DNA of 64,000 nt from Borreliella mayonii. Its GTDB lineage: Bacteria > Spirochaetota > Spirochaetia > Borreliales > Borreliaceae. The stretch is from the NCBI RefSeq assembly GCF_001945665.1, contig NZ_CP015780.1:682001-746000 (forward strand), given 5' to 3'. Made by a program: the position numbers and the translations under genes. Shown here piece by piece: positions 49,427 through 58,517 of the stretch (position 1 is its first letter; every line of letters starts with the position of its first letter). The notes under the pieces were generated by a model. That model was given only the letters and a program-made list of their open reading frames with translations, did no database searches and was not told the origin of the DNA.

Positions 49427-49470
49427 TACTACTAATAAGTAGTATACAGCATAATCTTTAATGGTGTCAA
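49427..49470 (-). promoter_or_regulatory. Promoter of tRNA-Val with an inverted repeat overlapping the -10
   Basis: On the minus strand, TTGACA (49470-49465) and TATACT (49446-49441) are 18 bp apart. A perfect 7-bp inverted repeat, TACTACT-TATT-AGTAGTA, runs from 49444 to 49427; its first arm includes four bases of the -10 and its second arm covers the likely start site. Confidence 0.75.
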
Positions 49471-49934
49471 TTCTTATATTTTCTTTTTCCAAAAAGAACT
49501 ACAAATATATCTATATTGTCGGCTGTTTTTAATCTATAGCCACCTATTTTATCAGTATCTGTATTAACAAGAGCTTCTTTGTGGCTTGGACTATTAAGCC
49601 ATGCATTAACTACTCTGTTAAGATCAATTCCTGATGCTAGTATTTCTCTTGTTAAATTAAAGGATTTGTCGTATTTATGTATTCTTTCCATTGGGGTTGT
49701 GCCAAAAAGGGTATGAGTTATCGTTCTATTTTCCCCCAGTTTAATGGCATATTCTTTTGCAACTTTTTCAAGAGTATCATCTATTTCTAGGTGGTTTAGA
49801 TTTAATTTTTTTCTCAATTCAGCAATTTCTGAATATAAGATTTTCATATCTTCTTTTGTATCTATTGGGTGCACTGTATTTAAATTGCACGCTTGAGATA
49901 AAAACAGTGTAAAAATAAAAATCAATTTTTTCAT
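49467..49934 (-). CDS. CAP/SCP-domain lipoprotein
   Basis: A 155-residue protein with a lipoprotein signal ending in SQAC (Cys16). The mature part is a CAP (cysteine-rich secretory/PR-1) domain without disulphides, with the motifs VAKEYAIKLGENRTITH, WLNSPSHKEALVN and IGGYRLKT. I recall the B. burgdorferi homologue BB0689 being a surface lipoprotein with a solved structure; its role is unclear. It is divergent from napA across an 84-bp gap that contains regulatory sequences. Confidence 0.92.
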   Translation of the reverse strand: MKKLIFIFTLFLSQACNLNTVHPIDTKEDMKILYSEIAELRKKLNLNHLEIDDTLEKVAKEYAIKLGENRTITHTLFGTTPMERIHKYDKSFNLTREILASGIDLNRVVNAWLNSPSHKEALVNTDTDKIGGYRLKTADNIDIFVVLFGKRKYKN

Positions 49935-49990
49935 TAAATATCCTTTTTATTTATTATGTGATTAAAATCATAATTATATCTCATTATGTA

Positions 49991-50005
49991 TTATAATGAT
50001 TATAT
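49991..50005 (+). promoter_or_regulatory. Per/Fur-type box overlapping the napA -10 element
   Basis: TTATAATGATTATAT matches the PerR box TTATAATNATTATAA at all but the last base. The TATAAT at 49992-49997 is inside it and is also the likely -10 of napA. No good -35 is present. BosR, the Fur/PerR-family protein encoded at 4830-5357, is the obvious candidate binder. Confidence 0.65.
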
Positions 50006-50018
50006 AAAGGAGCTGGTT

Positions 50019-50555
50019 ATGGAAAAGTATTTAAGCTATATAAAAAAGGACGATTTAGAAAAAATACATTTAAAATTACAAGAATTATTAGCAAGTTTGC
50101 ATATTTTTTATTCTAATTTAAGGGGTGTTCATTGGAATATAAAAGATACTAATTTCTTTGTTATTCACAAAGAAACCCAAAATCTTTATGAATATATTGA
50201 AAAGATTATTGATATTGTTGCAGAACGCTCAAGAATGCTTGGTTATGATTCTGAATTTAGATATTCTGAGTTTTTAAAAAAATCCTTTATTAAGGAGCTT
50301 GATATTGAATCAACATCTAATTTTTTGCCTTCAATGCAAAGCATTGTTTGCAGTCTTTCTGAGATTTTGAAAAATATTTTTGGAATGAGAAAATTGATTG
50401 ATACTGCTTGTGATTATGGTACTGCTAATATTATGGATGATATCATGAGTGACCTTGAGAAGCATTTATGGATGCACAAGGCGTTGCTTGAAAATTGTGG
50501 TTGTTTTTGTCACGATGAGAATGAGAGCAAATGTTGTGAGTGCGATACCAAATAA
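50019..50555 (+). CDS. napA: Dps/NapA-family metal-binding protein with Cys-rich tail
   Basis: A Dps-like ferritin, usually a 12-mer that protects against oxidative stress. The dinuclear-site region is [20 protein letters not shown] with [18 protein letters not shown]. The last 20 residues are unusual: [19 protein letters not shown] carries six cysteines and a histidine, suggesting a metal-binding tail for copper or zinc. The ATG at 50019 follows AAAGGAG by seven bases; an upstream in-frame ATG at 49986 lies in the promoter and is rejected. Length 178 residues. From memory this is also called BicA. Confidence 0.95.
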   Translation: MEKYLSYIKKDDLEKIHLKLQELLASLHIFYSNLRGVHWNIKDTNFFVIHKETQNLYEYIEKIIDIVAERSRMLGYDSEFRYSEFLKKSFIKELDIESTSNFLPSMQSIVCSLSEILKNIFGMRKLIDTACDYGTANIMDDIMSDLEKHLWMHKALLENCGCFCHDENESKCCECDTK

Positions 50556-50628
50556 CAATTTTATTAAAAGGTTTAACTTGTACTAATGAGTTTATCTGCA
50601 TTAAGGCTATAGTTGTTGTTGGGGATTT

Positions 50629-52659
50629 ATGAGTATTAGAAATATTGGAATTATGGCTCATATTGATGCTGGCAAAACTACTACCACAGAAAGAATTATT
50701 TATTATACTGGCAAAAGTCATAAAATGGGGGATGTAGATTCTGGAAACACTGTTACTGACTGGATGCCTCAAGAGCAAGAAAGAGGAATTACTATTAGTT
50801 CGGCTGCTATTACTTGCCATTGGAAGGATTGCCAAATAAATATTATTGATACTCCTGGGCATGTTGATTTTACGGCAGAAGTTGAAAGATCTCTTCGAGT
50901 TCTTGATGGGGGTGTTGTTATTTTTAGCGCTGTTGATGGAATTCAAGCCCAAACAGAAACTGTGTGGAAACAGGCAGAAAAATATGAAATCCCACGACTT
51001 GCTTATGTTAATAAGATGGATAGAATAGGCGCCAATTTTTTTAAAGTTGTGGGAGATATTGAAAATAAGTTTAAAACTATTCCTTTAATTTTGCAAATTC
51101 CAATTGGAAATGAAAGCAATTTTGAAGGAGTAGTTGATATTATTTTAAATAAAGAGCTTCATTTTTCAATGGAAAATGGAATTCCAAAATTAAATTATAG
51201 TCAAATTAGAGAAGAATTTGTTGAAAAAGTGATTTTTTTTAAGAAAAAGTTAATAGATATTCTTAGCCAATTTAGTGAAGAAATTACTCAATTATTTCTT
51301 GAAGATAAAGAGATTGGTTTAGATATTATTAAAAGAGAGATTAGAAGAGGTACTATTTCTAGATTTATTATTCCTGTTTTAATGGGAACTAGTTTAAAAA
51401 ATATTGGAATAGAACCTTTGATTGATTCGATTGTAGATTACTTGCCGAGTCCTTTTGAAAAAAGTTTTGGTGCTTTTTCTTTAGATACAAATAATAAAAT
51501 TTTAGTTGATCCTAATGAAAATAAAAAATTGTCAGCTCTTGTTTTTAAAGTTCAATATTCAAGCGTAATTGCTGCTCATCTTTATTTTGTTAGAGTTTAT
51601 TCTGGCGAGATTAATTCTAATAAAAAAATTATCAATGCTTCAAATGGCAAGCGTGAAAAGTTTACGAAAATTTTTAGAGTTTTTTCAAATAAAAATGAAC
51701 AAATAGATTGTGTAAAAACAGGCGATATTGGTGCTGTTTTGGGATTAAAGTTTTCTGTTACAGGAGATACTCTTGTTGAAGAAAGTAATAATATTTTACT
51801 TGAATCTGTTATGTTTCCAGAGCCGGTTGTTTTAATGTCTGTTGAGCCTGAAAGATCATCAGACGAGATTAGGCTAAAGGAAATTTTTGAAATAATATCT
51901 AAAGAAGATCCTACCTTTAGTTATTCTGAGAGCAAAGAAACAGGTCAATTGATTATATCTGGAATGGGCGAATTGCATCTTGAGATTATTTTAACAAGAA
52001 TTAAAGATGAATTTAATCTTAATGTTTATACAGGAAAACCTCAGGTAAGTTATAGAGAGAGCGCAGGCAAAATTGTAAAAGAAGTTTTTGAGTTTAACAA
52101 TATTTTTGCTGGCAAAAATATTGATTTTAAAATTGGAATGATTATTAAACCTTTGTCACGGGGTGAGGGAAATAAAATTGATTTTGAATGTGTTATTGAC
52201 TCTACAATTAAGTCTGCAATATTGAGGGGAATTACAGCCGCATTTGTAAGTGGAGTTTTTGGATATCCTATTATTGATATTAATATTAGTATTTTTTCTG
52301 TTGTTTGTGGGACTGGTAAGATTAGCGAGAGTGCCTTTGAGTCAATTTCAGGATTTGCTTTTCATAGTATTTTTCAAAAATCAGATCCTATTAGACTTGA
52401 GCCAATAATGTTATTAGAAATTAGAACACCTATTGAGCATACAGGAGAAATTATTTCTACATTAAATGTTATAGGGGGCGCCATTCATTCAGTTGGCAAT
52501 ATTGGAGAGTATGATTTGATAAAATCAGAGGCGGCGTTTGAGAGGCTTTTTGGGTATGCTTCTATTTTAAGAAGTTCTACTAAAGGAAGAGGTAGTTTTA
52601 CTATGGAATTTTCTTATTTTAAGGAAAAAAATAAGTTAATTAAGGTTATTAGTTTTTAA
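50629..52659 (+). CDS. fusA2: Elongation factor G-type GTPase EF-G2
   Basis: A five-domain translational GTPase of 676 residues. G motifs: [13 protein letters not shown], the switch [18 protein letters not shown] and NKMDR. Domain IV and V are present up to the end. It is one of two EF-G paralogues in spirochaetes; the B. burgdorferi EF-G2 is reported to act in ribosome recycling like mitochondrial EF-G2 rather than translocation. It stands alone between napA and badR. Confidence 0.93.
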   Translation: MSIRNIGIMAHIDAGKTTTTERIIYYTGKSHKMGDVDSGNTVTDWMPQEQERGITISSAAITCHWKDCQINIIDTPGHVDFTAEVERSLRVLDGGVVIFSAVDGIQAQTETVWKQAEKYEIPRLAYVNKMDRIGANFFKVVGDIENKFKTIPLILQIPIGNESNFEGVVDIILNKELHFSMENGIPKLNYSQIREEFVEKVIFFKKKLIDILSQFSEEITQLFLEDKEIGLDIIKREIRRGTISRFIIPVLMGTSLKNIGIEPLIDSIVDYLPSPFEKSFGAFSLDTNNKILVDPNENKKLSALVFKVQYSSVIAAHLYFVRVYSGEINSNKKIINASNGKREKFTKIFRVFSNKNEQIDCVKTGDIGAVLGLKFSVTGDTLVEESNNILLESVMFPEPVVLMSVEPERSSDEIRLKEIFEIISKEDPTFSYSESKETGQLIISGMGELHLEIILTRIKDEFNLNVYTGKPQVSYRESAGKIVKEVFEFNNIFAGKNIDFKIGMIIKPLSRGEGNKIDFECVIDSTIKSAILRGITAAFVSGVFGYPIIDINISIFSVVCGTGKISESAFESISGFAFHSIFQKSDPIRLEPIMLLEIRTPIEHTGEIISTLNVIGGAIHSVGNIGEYDLIKSEAAFERLFGYASILRSSTKGRGSFTMEFSYFKEKNKLIKVISF

Positions 52660-52840
52660 GGAAAATGGCTTTTCTTGTGTTTATTATTTTTAAACCCAAT
52701 TAATTTTTATTGATGAGTTTTTATGTAAAAATGATTTTATTCCCTTTTTTGTCAAGCTTTAAGTTTATGAATGTGATATTATGATGTAAAATATTTTTAG
52801 CCTTAATATAGAGGCATTTTTGTCTTTTGTGAATAGATAT

Positions 52841-52878
52841 AATATTGTATTGGTTTTTTCAATATGATATTTTATAAT
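52841..52878 (+). promoter_or_regulatory. badR promoter containing an inverted repeat
   Basis: TTGGTT (52850-52855) and TATAAT (52873-52878) are 17 bp apart. An imperfect inverted repeat with 12-base arms (52841-52852 and 52860-52871, 10 of 12 complementary) spans the -35 and the spacer. The rest of the gap 52660-52911 holds only a weak hairpin after fusA2 and AT-rich sequence. Confidence 0.55.
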
Positions 52879-52911
52879 ATTTTTTTATTTTAAAAATAAA
52901 GGAGGTGTAAT

Positions 52912-54120
52912 ATGCAGGGTGAAAATATGGTTTCAATTAGAGGCGGAAATAGAAGAAAAATTCTTCTTAGTCTGAAAAATATGCAATATTCAAGAACAGA
53001 CTTAGCTCGTAAGTTGGCCTTGACAAATGCTGCAGTTACTATTTTAACTAATCAAATGATAAAAGAAAATCTTTTGATTGAAGTTGGCTCTAGGGTGTCT
53101 GATGTTAAAAAACATGGGCGAAAAGAAATACTTCTTGACATTAATAAAGATTATGCATATTCAATGGGAGTTATTATTTCTAGCAATTATTTTCAAATAG
53201 GTATTGCTAATCTTAAATGCGAGGTTTTAATAAGCGAGACTCATTCTTTTGAGCCCCCAGTTAGTGCTTATGATATTTTAGAAAAAATAAAAGATCATAT
53301 GATAGAAATTATTTGGAAACATAATTTCTCAAGAGATAAATTTATTGGCTTAGGCTTTAGTATTACGGGGTTAATAAAGGATAAAGAATTAGGAATTGTT
53401 AATGACAGTTATGGAGCATGGATTGAAAAAGATGTTCCTGTCAAGAGAATACTTGAGGAATACTTTTCGCTTACAGTTTATCTTGAAAGCTATGTTAAAA
53501 ATTTATCTCTTGCTGAATTTATGGGCAAGAATATAGATAATATTATGTTTTTTGATTACACAGATACTGCTGAACTTTCGATTTGGTCAGATGGCAATGT
53601 TTATCCTGGTTTTAATAATAAATCAGGCATGGTTAGTCACATGATAATTGATTATGAAGGAGAAAAAAATTGTCCAACTTGTGGTAATAAAGGTTGTGTT
53701 AATATGCTAATATCTAATTTTGCTTTGCAGAGATTGATTTCAAAAGAGTTTATGAATGGTGAGATTCCTGAGCTTTATGAAAAGTATGAGGGTAGATTAA
53801 AAAAGGTTACAATATATGATATTTTTTCTCTTTATGAAAAATATGATTTTATAAATAAAATTATGGAAGATACTGTTAAATATTTGGCAATAATTATTGT
53901 CAATATTCAAAGAATGCTTGATTTTAATTATTTAGTACTCTATGGTCAAAGTTTTAAATTAAAAGCTTTTTTTGATTTGTTAAAAGAAGAGATTAAAAAG
54001 CGCAATAAAGAAAATATAGTATTAAAGCTTAGTTCATTAGATACCGAAGTTTCTGTTGTTGGGCCTGCTTCTAGTGTTATTTTTAATAAATTTTATTTGA
54101 CTGGAGGAGATATTGATTAA
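52912..54120 (+). CDS. badR: ROK-family transcriptional regulator BadR
   Basis: A 402-residue ROK repressor. The N-terminal winged helix-turn-helix (about 8-75) includes SRTDLARKLALTNAAVTILTN. The C-terminal ROK domain contains LGFSITGLI and the zinc motif CPTCGNKGCVN (about 260-270). The ATP-binding DxGxT of ROK kinases is absent, consistent with a regulator. I recall this position as BadR (BB0693), which represses rpoS and responds to sugar phosphates. A strong GGAGGTG ribosome site precedes the ATG. Confidence 0.93.
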   Translation: MQGENMVSIRGGNRRKILLSLKNMQYSRTDLARKLALTNAAVTILTNQMIKENLLIEVGSRVSDVKKHGRKEILLDINKDYAYSMGVIISSNYFQIGIANLKCEVLISETHSFEPPVSAYDILEKIKDHMIEIIWKHNFSRDKFIGLGFSITGLIKDKELGIVNDSYGAWIEKDVPVKRILEEYFSLTVYLESYVKNLSLAEFMGKNIDNIMFFDYTDTAELSIWSDGNVYPGFNNKSGMVSHMIIDYEGEKNCPTCGNKGCVNMLISNFALQRLISKEFMNGEIPELYEKYEGRLKKVTIYDIFSLYEKYDFINKIMEDTVKYLAIIIVNIQRMLDFNYLVLYGQSFKLKAFFDLLKEEIKKRNKENIVLKLSSLDTEVSVVGPASSVIFNKFYLTGGDID

Positions 54121-54182
54121 TATTGCCTTTTTTTGTATCTTATATTTGACAAGATTATTTTTGAGAATAAGGGTTGTTTTTA

Positions 54183-55517
54183 ATGCTTGAAAGTTTGGGG
54201 TCAAATTTTAGGAATTTTATAAACTATCTTTCTGGAAAATCTACAATAAATGATAAAAACATTGCAGAGGCTATTGAGATTATTAAAAATTCTTTAGTTG
54301 ATGCTGATGTTAACTTAAGAGTTATAAGGCGTTTTTTAAATTCTATAATTGAAGAATCCAAGGGAGTAAAAGTTTTAAGGGGTATTGATCCTAAATCTCA
54401 ATTTATTAAAATTGTCAATGATAATCTTGTTAAATTTTTGGGAGGCAAAAGTTGTGAGCTTAATTTACATCCTGCCAATAAGCAATCTTATATTCTTATG
54501 TTGGGACTTCAAGGTTCTGGCAAGACTACAACATGCGCCAAGCTTTCTTTAAAGCTTAAAAAGGAAAATAGAAAAGCACTTCTTGTAGCTGCTGATACAT
54601 TTAGAGCAGCGGCCGTAGAGCAGTTAAAAATATTGGGTGGTCAAATAGGTGTTCCAGTATTTTCAATTGAAGGGGAAAAAGATCCTATTAAAATTGTTAA
54701 AGCGTCTATGAAGTTTGCTAAGTCTAATTTTTTTGATTCTGTAATAGTTGATACTAGAGGACGGCTTGAGGTTGAATCTTTATTACTCGAAGAGATAAAA
54801 AAAATCAAGGAGATTTTGCAGCCCGCAGAAACCATTTTAGTGGTAGACTCTATGATGGGGCAAGTTGCTGTAAATATTGCTAAGGAATTTAATGAGAATG
54901 TTGGACTTACTGGTGCAATATTTTCTAAGTTTGATTCAGATACCAGAGGGGGTGCTGTACTGTCGTTTAAAAGCATTTGTGCAGTTCCTATTAAATTTAT
55001 TGGCGTTGGAGAGAAAGTTGAAGATTTTGATTCCTTTTACCCAGAAAGAATTGCTTCTAGAATTCTTGGTATGGGGGATGTTGTTAGTCTTGTAGAAAAG
55101 GTCCAAAGCGTTGTTGACAAAGAAGAGGCTATTAAGCTTGAAGAAAAAATTAATAAAGCTAGTTTTAATTTTGAAGACTATTTAAGCCAATTTAGGCGCA
55201 TTAGACAAGTAGGAGGGTTTTCTAATTTTGTAAGTTTTTTGCCAGGTGTTTCAAAATCAATGCTGAATAGCAATAATTTAAATGAAGAAAGTTTTAATAA
55301 AGAAGAAGCTATTATTCTTTCTATGACCAAAAAAGAAAGAATAAATCCAGTAATTTTGAACAATCCTTCAAGAAAAAAAAGAATAGCTTTGGGAAGCGGA
55401 ACAACTGTTTTTGATGTTAATAAGCTCATAAAAAAGTTTAGTCAAACAACTTTGATTATGAAAAAAATGAAAAATAAAGATTTTCAAAATAAGATTGCAT
55501 CCCTTTTGGGAAAATAA
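54183..55517 (+). CDS. ffh: Signal recognition particle protein Ffh
   Basis: Ffh binds signal sequences and 4.5S RNA for co-translational targeting. The N domain is followed by the G domain (GLQGSGKTTTCAKLS, DTRGR, FSKFDSDTRGG) and the M domain with the RNA-binding KRIALGSGT. The GTPase DTRGR replaces the usual DTAGR. The ATG at 54183 follows AAGGG by nine bases; the in-frame TTG at 54174 touches that site and is rejected. The 444-residue length is normal. It heads the ribosomal operon. Confidence 0.97.
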   Translation: MLESLGSNFRNFINYLSGKSTINDKNIAEAIEIIKNSLVDADVNLRVIRRFLNSIIEESKGVKVLRGIDPKSQFIKIVNDNLVKFLGGKSCELNLHPANKQSYILMLGLQGSGKTTTCAKLSLKLKKENRKALLVAADTFRAAAVEQLKILGGQIGVPVFSIEGEKDPIKIVKASMKFAKSNFFDSVIVDTRGRLEVESLLLEEIKKIKEILQPAETILVVDSMMGQVAVNIAKEFNENVGLTGAIFSKFDSDTRGGAVLSFKSICAVPIKFIGVGEKVEDFDSFYPERIASRILGMGDVVSLVEKVQSVVDKEEAIKLEEKINKASFNFEDYLSQFRRIRQVGGFSNFVSFLPGVSKSMLNSNNLNEESFNKEEAIILSMTKKERINPVILNNPSRKKRIALGSGTTVFDVNKLIKKFSQTTLIMKKMKNKDFQNKIASLLGK

Positions 55518-55529
55518 GGAGGAATAAAT

Positions 55530-55790
55530 TTGAGCGTTAAGATAAGATTGAAGAGAATGGGAGCTAAAAAAAGGCCTTATTATAGGATTGTAGTTATGAA
55601 TTCTATGTCTCCTAGAGATGGTAAAGCAATTGAAGAGCTTGGCTATTATCATCCTGTTGAAAAGCAAAAACAAATAAAAATTAAGGAAGATAGAATGAAA
55701 GATTGGATAAGCAAGGGAGCAATTTTAAGTGATACAGTGAAAATGCTTTTAAATAAAAACAACTTGAATGCGAAAAGTCAGGAGGTTTAG
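55530..55790 (+). CDS. rpsP: 30S ribosomal protein S16
   Basis: A component of the small subunit, 86 residues, with the family block IRLKRMGAKKRPYYRIVV. The start is TTG, eight bases after AGGAGG. It follows ffh by 12 bp and abuts the KH-protein gene. The order ffh-rpsP-rimM-trmD-rplS is the widespread bacterial arrangement. Confidence 0.98.
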   Translation: MSVKIRLKRMGAKKRPYYRIVVMNSMSPRDGKAIEELGYYHPVEKQKQIKIKEDRMKDWISKGAILSDTVKMLLNKNNLNAKSQEV

Positions 55791-56039
55791 ATGAAAGAGT
55801 ATGGGAATGAGATCGAACTTATAGAGTTTATAGTAAAGTCTCTTGTAGATAAAGAAGATGAAGTAAAACTAAATGTAATTGAAGGGGAAAAATCAACTAT
55901 TTTAGAATTAAGGGTTTCCCAAGGTGATGTAGGCAAGATAATAGGAAGACGGGGCCGTATTGCGCGGGCTATTAGAACTTTGCTTGGAGCTTGTGCTGCT
56001 AAAACCAATAGGCGAGTACAATTGGAAATTTTAGATTAA
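55791..56039 (+). CDS. khpA: KH-domain RNA-binding protein KhpA
   Basis: An 82-residue single KH-domain protein with the GxxG loop in KIIGRRGRIARAIRTLL. KhpA proteins bind many RNAs and pair with KhpB in other bacteria, affecting small-RNA and cell-division control. The ATG begins directly after the rpsP stop. Its position between rpsP and rimM is conserved in many species. Confidence 0.94.
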   Translation: MKEYGNEIELIEFIVKSLVDKEDEVKLNVIEGEKSTILELRVSQGDVGKIIGRRGRIARAIRTLLGACAAKTNRRVQLEILD

Positions 56040-56042
56040 TTT

Positions 56043-56543
56043 ATGTTTATTAAAGGCGTGATATTGTCGTCTTATGGAGTTAATGGGTATGCTAGGGTTA
56101 AAAGCATATCCAATAATTTTTGTGATTTTATTAATCTAAAAAACAATAAAGTCCTTTTAAAAAAAAACAATGGTTCTGCTATTGAAATTAAGGTTGCAGA
56201 TGTTAATATAAAGGGTAATTCTTTATTTTTGAAGTTTGAAGGGATTAATACTCCAGAGTCAGTTAAGCCTTTGATTGGTTTTGAATTATGGGTTGATGAT
56301 TCGCTTGCATCTAGTTTAAAAGAAGGTGAATATTATTTAGGAAAACTGATTGGTTATGCTATTGTTAATGACAATAGAAATCTGGGAGAAGTTGTAGCTT
56401 TTTTTGAATATTTAAATAGTGTATTTCTTGAGGTCAAAGTGGGCATTAAATTTTTCTTTATTCCCTTTTTGAGCATTTATATTGGAGATATAAATGCTAG
56501 AGAAAAAACAATTGAGCTTAAGGTTTTAGATCTTTTAAGATGA
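56043..56543 (+). CDS. rimM: Ribosome maturation factor RimM
   Basis: RimM binds S19 and assists 30S head assembly. The 166-residue protein has the N-terminal barrel (YGVNGYARVKS) and the PRC-barrel C-terminus with GEYYLGKLIG. It lies three bases after khpA and overlaps trmD by four bases. Confidence 0.94.
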   Translation: MFIKGVILSSYGVNGYARVKSISNNFCDFINLKNNKVLLKKNNGSAIEIKVADVNIKGNSLFLKFEGINTPESVKPLIGFELWVDDSLASSLKEGEYYLGKLIGYAIVNDNRNLGEVVAFFEYLNSVFLEVKVGIKFFFIPFLSIYIGDINAREKTIELKVLDLLR

Positions 56544-57259
56544 AATTTACAGTTATATCCCTTTTTCCAGCAATAATTAAACCATTTTTTGAAAATTCAA
56601 TAATGAAAAAAGCTATTAACAAGGGAATAGTAAGTTTTGAGCTTGTTGATGTTAGAGATTTTTCAAAAGATAAACATAAAAGATGCGATGATTTGCCTTA
56701 TGGAGGCGGTGCTGGGATGGTATTAAAGGCTGAACCCATTTCTTTTGCTCTTGAGCATGTAGAGGCTGCTAAGAAAACAACAATATTTTTAAGTCCTTCT
56801 GGGATAAAGCATACCCAAGAGTTGGCGTATTCCTTGTCAAAAAAAGAAGAAATTGTTATAATTTGTGGAAGATATGAAGGAATTGATCAACGTATTATAG
56901 ATTTGTATGTTGATTTTGAGATTTCTATTGGAGATTATGTTTTATCTTCAGGAGAGATTGCAGCCCTTGTTTTAATAGATAGTGTATATAGGTTGCTAGA
57001 TGGAGTAATAAATCCTAATTCTTTATTAGAAGAATCATTTGGTGTAAAAAATGGATTGCTTGAATATCCCCATTATACTAGGCCTTATAGTTTTATGGGG
57101 ATAAAGGTTCCAGAAGTTCTTATTTCAGGGCATCATGAAAATATAAAGAATTGGAGGCTTGTTAAAGCTAGAGAAAAAACTAAGAAAAATAGATATGATT
57201 TATACCTTAAATATTTAGAGATAATAGGAGAAGATAATGGATTTGATAAGAAAAATTGA
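56540..57259 (+). CDS. trmD: tRNA (guanine-37-N1)-methyltransferase TrmD
   Basis: TrmD methylates G37 of tRNAs that read CNN codons. It is a knotted SPOUT enzyme of 239 residues with [34 protein letters not shown] and [16 protein letters not shown]. It overlaps both rimM (4 bases) and rplS (23 bases). The catalytic Asp lies in the C-terminal [18 protein letters not shown] region as usual. Confidence 0.98.
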   Translation: MKFTVISLFPAIIKPFFENSIMKKAINKGIVSFELVDVRDFSKDKHKRCDDLPYGGGAGMVLKAEPISFALEHVEAAKKTTIFLSPSGIKHTQELAYSLSKKEEIVIICGRYEGIDQRIIDLYVDFEISIGDYVLSSGEIAALVLIDSVYRLLDGVINPNSLLEESFGVKNGLLEYPHYTRPYSFMGIKVPEVLISGHHENIKNWRLVKAREKTKKNRYDLYLKYLEIIGEDNGFDKKN

Positions 57260-57596
57260 AGCTCAGAATAAAAAAAATGAAGCTTTTGTCTTTAATGTGG
57301 GAGATACTGTAAGGGTTGTCTATAAAATCATTGAAGGTAGTAATGAAAGGTTGCAGAGTTTTGAAGGGATTGTTATTTCTTTGCAAAACAAGGGAATTGG
57401 CAAAACATTTTTGGTTAGAAAAATTTCTTCAGGAATAGGTGTTGAAAAAATTTTCCCAGTATATTCTCCTATTATAGAAAAGGTTGAAGTTTTAAGAAGG
57501 GGAAAGGTTAGAAGGGCAAAGCTTTATTATATGAGGAATAGAATCGGTAAGGCTGCTATGAAGATAAAGGAGCGTCTTAATATTAAAAAAAGTTAA
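57237..57596 (+). CDS. rplS: 50S ribosomal protein L19
   Basis: A large-subunit protein at the subunit interface, 119 residues, with [25 protein letters not shown] and [16 protein letters not shown]. Translation starts inside trmD; the AGGAG ribosome site is within the trmD coding sequence. It ends the operon. No strong terminator follows. Confidence 0.98.
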   Translation: MDLIRKIEAQNKKNEAFVFNVGDTVRVVYKIIEGSNERLQSFEGIVISLQNKGIGKTFLVRKISSGIGVEKIFPVYSPIIEKVEVLRRGKVRRAKLYYMRNRIGKAAMKIKERLNIKKS

Positions 57597-57976
57597 GCAT
57601 TAGTTTTTAGGTTATTTTGAATATTTTAGCAAATTGGGCCATAAGATGAATCAAATTAGATTGAGATTGAAAATTATTTTTTGATTGATCTTTTGTTTTG
57701 TAAATTTTTATTCAAGATTTAGCAGGATTTTTGCTGTTTTAAGAAAAATTTTGGCAAGCTTGGTTATGTATTTGTTATAATTAAAAACATTAATTAATTA
57801 TTATTATTAAATTTCAATGTTGGTTTAATTGTACTTTTGTCTTTAAAAAGCTAAAGATTTAAAATTTTAATTTGTTTAAAAACTTTCAAGCTATGCGAGT
57901 GATTTTGTACTTAAATTTTTGTTTTTCTTTTTTTATATAGTAAATATTTATTTTTTGTCGTTAAGGAGAGTTAATT
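57597..57976. other. 380-bp intergenic region between rplS and the next gene
   Basis: No coding region of note is visible. A small hairpin-like element (AGCAGGATTTTTGCTGTTTT) at 57721-57740 may be the terminator of the ribosomal operon. A promoter with an extended -10 (TGTTATAAT, 57773-57781) follows, leaving about 185-190 bases of untranslated leader before the start at 57977. A small RNA or a structured leader could be present; I see no known riboswitch. Confidence 0.5.
57751..57781 (+). promoter_or_regulatory. Extended -10 promoter upstream of the zinc-motif gene
   Basis: TTGGCA (57751-57756) and TATAAT (57776-57781) are 19 bp apart. The TG at 57773-57774 makes an extended -10, which compensates for the long spacing. 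It probably starts the transcript for the downstream gene and coaD. Confidence 0.55.
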
Positions 57977-58516
57977 TTGAAATATACTCAAGGTAAGTTT
58001 AAGAGTAGTAATTTTCAGAAACACAATAAACGTTTTTATGGTTTTAAGAATAAAAGATTAAATTCTGAGATTAAAAGTCAAAATGTTGCCTCGCCAAACA
58101 GTTTTAATAATAGATCGACTATTTTGAATGCAGATAAACAAAATGTTTCTAAAGGTAAATTTAGAAGAAAAAGTATAAAATTTAAAACAAGAATAAATCT
58201 TGATATTGCTTGTGCTATTTGTGAAAAAAAAATAAATGATATTGTTTTTAGTATGTCTTTAAAGGTTGAAAATGAAGATAAGCCTGTTCATTTTGATTGT
58301 GTTATCAATAAATTAACAGTTGAAAATAATCTTTCAAGTAATGAAAAATTGGTTTATAGAGGTGCTGGTAAATTTTTTATTGTGGATACAGCTTCTAGAG
58401 GAGAATATTTATATTTCAAAATTATTAAAGAGATTGAATTTGAAAATTTAGAAGAACAACCAATATGGCGTAAAAAAATTCTTAAAGATATTAATAGGGG
58501 ATTTAGGCTTTCTTGA
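57977..58516 (+). CDS. Hypothetical basic protein with a C-x2-C / H-x2-C motif
   Basis: I do not recognise this 179-residue protein. The first 70 residues are low-complexity and strongly basic (Lys, Arg, Asn, Ser), likely disordered. A possible zinc site follows: C79, C82 (ACAICEKK) with H105 and C108 (HFDC). The TTG at 57977 follows AAGGAG by eight bases. It abuts coaD and lies beside the ribosomal operon and rpmF. The composition suggests nucleic-acid binding, but this is inference. Confidence 0.82.
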   Translation: MKYTQGKFKSSNFQKHNKRFYGFKNKRLNSEIKSQNVASPNSFNNRSTILNADKQNVSKGKFRRKSIKFKTRINLDIACAICEKKINDIVFSMSLKVENEDKPVHFDCVINKLTVENNLSSNEKLVYRGAGKFFIVDTASRGEYLYFKIIKEIEFENLEEQPIWRKKILKDINRGFRLS

Positions 58517-58517
58517 T

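Noticed and set aside
49986..50018. Upstream in-frame ATG of napA
   Set aside because: It lies before the -10 and the Per-type box, so it would not be transcribed; the ATG at 50019 has a good ribosome site.
50443..50952. A 169-codon antisense open frame across the end of napA and the start of fusA2
   Set aside because: It spans two clear genes on the other strand and has low-complexity His/Asn/Ser content without family motifs.
54146..54151. TTGACA upstream of ffh as a promoter
   Set aside because: The position 16-18 bases downstream reads TAAGGG-like sequence with no usable -10.
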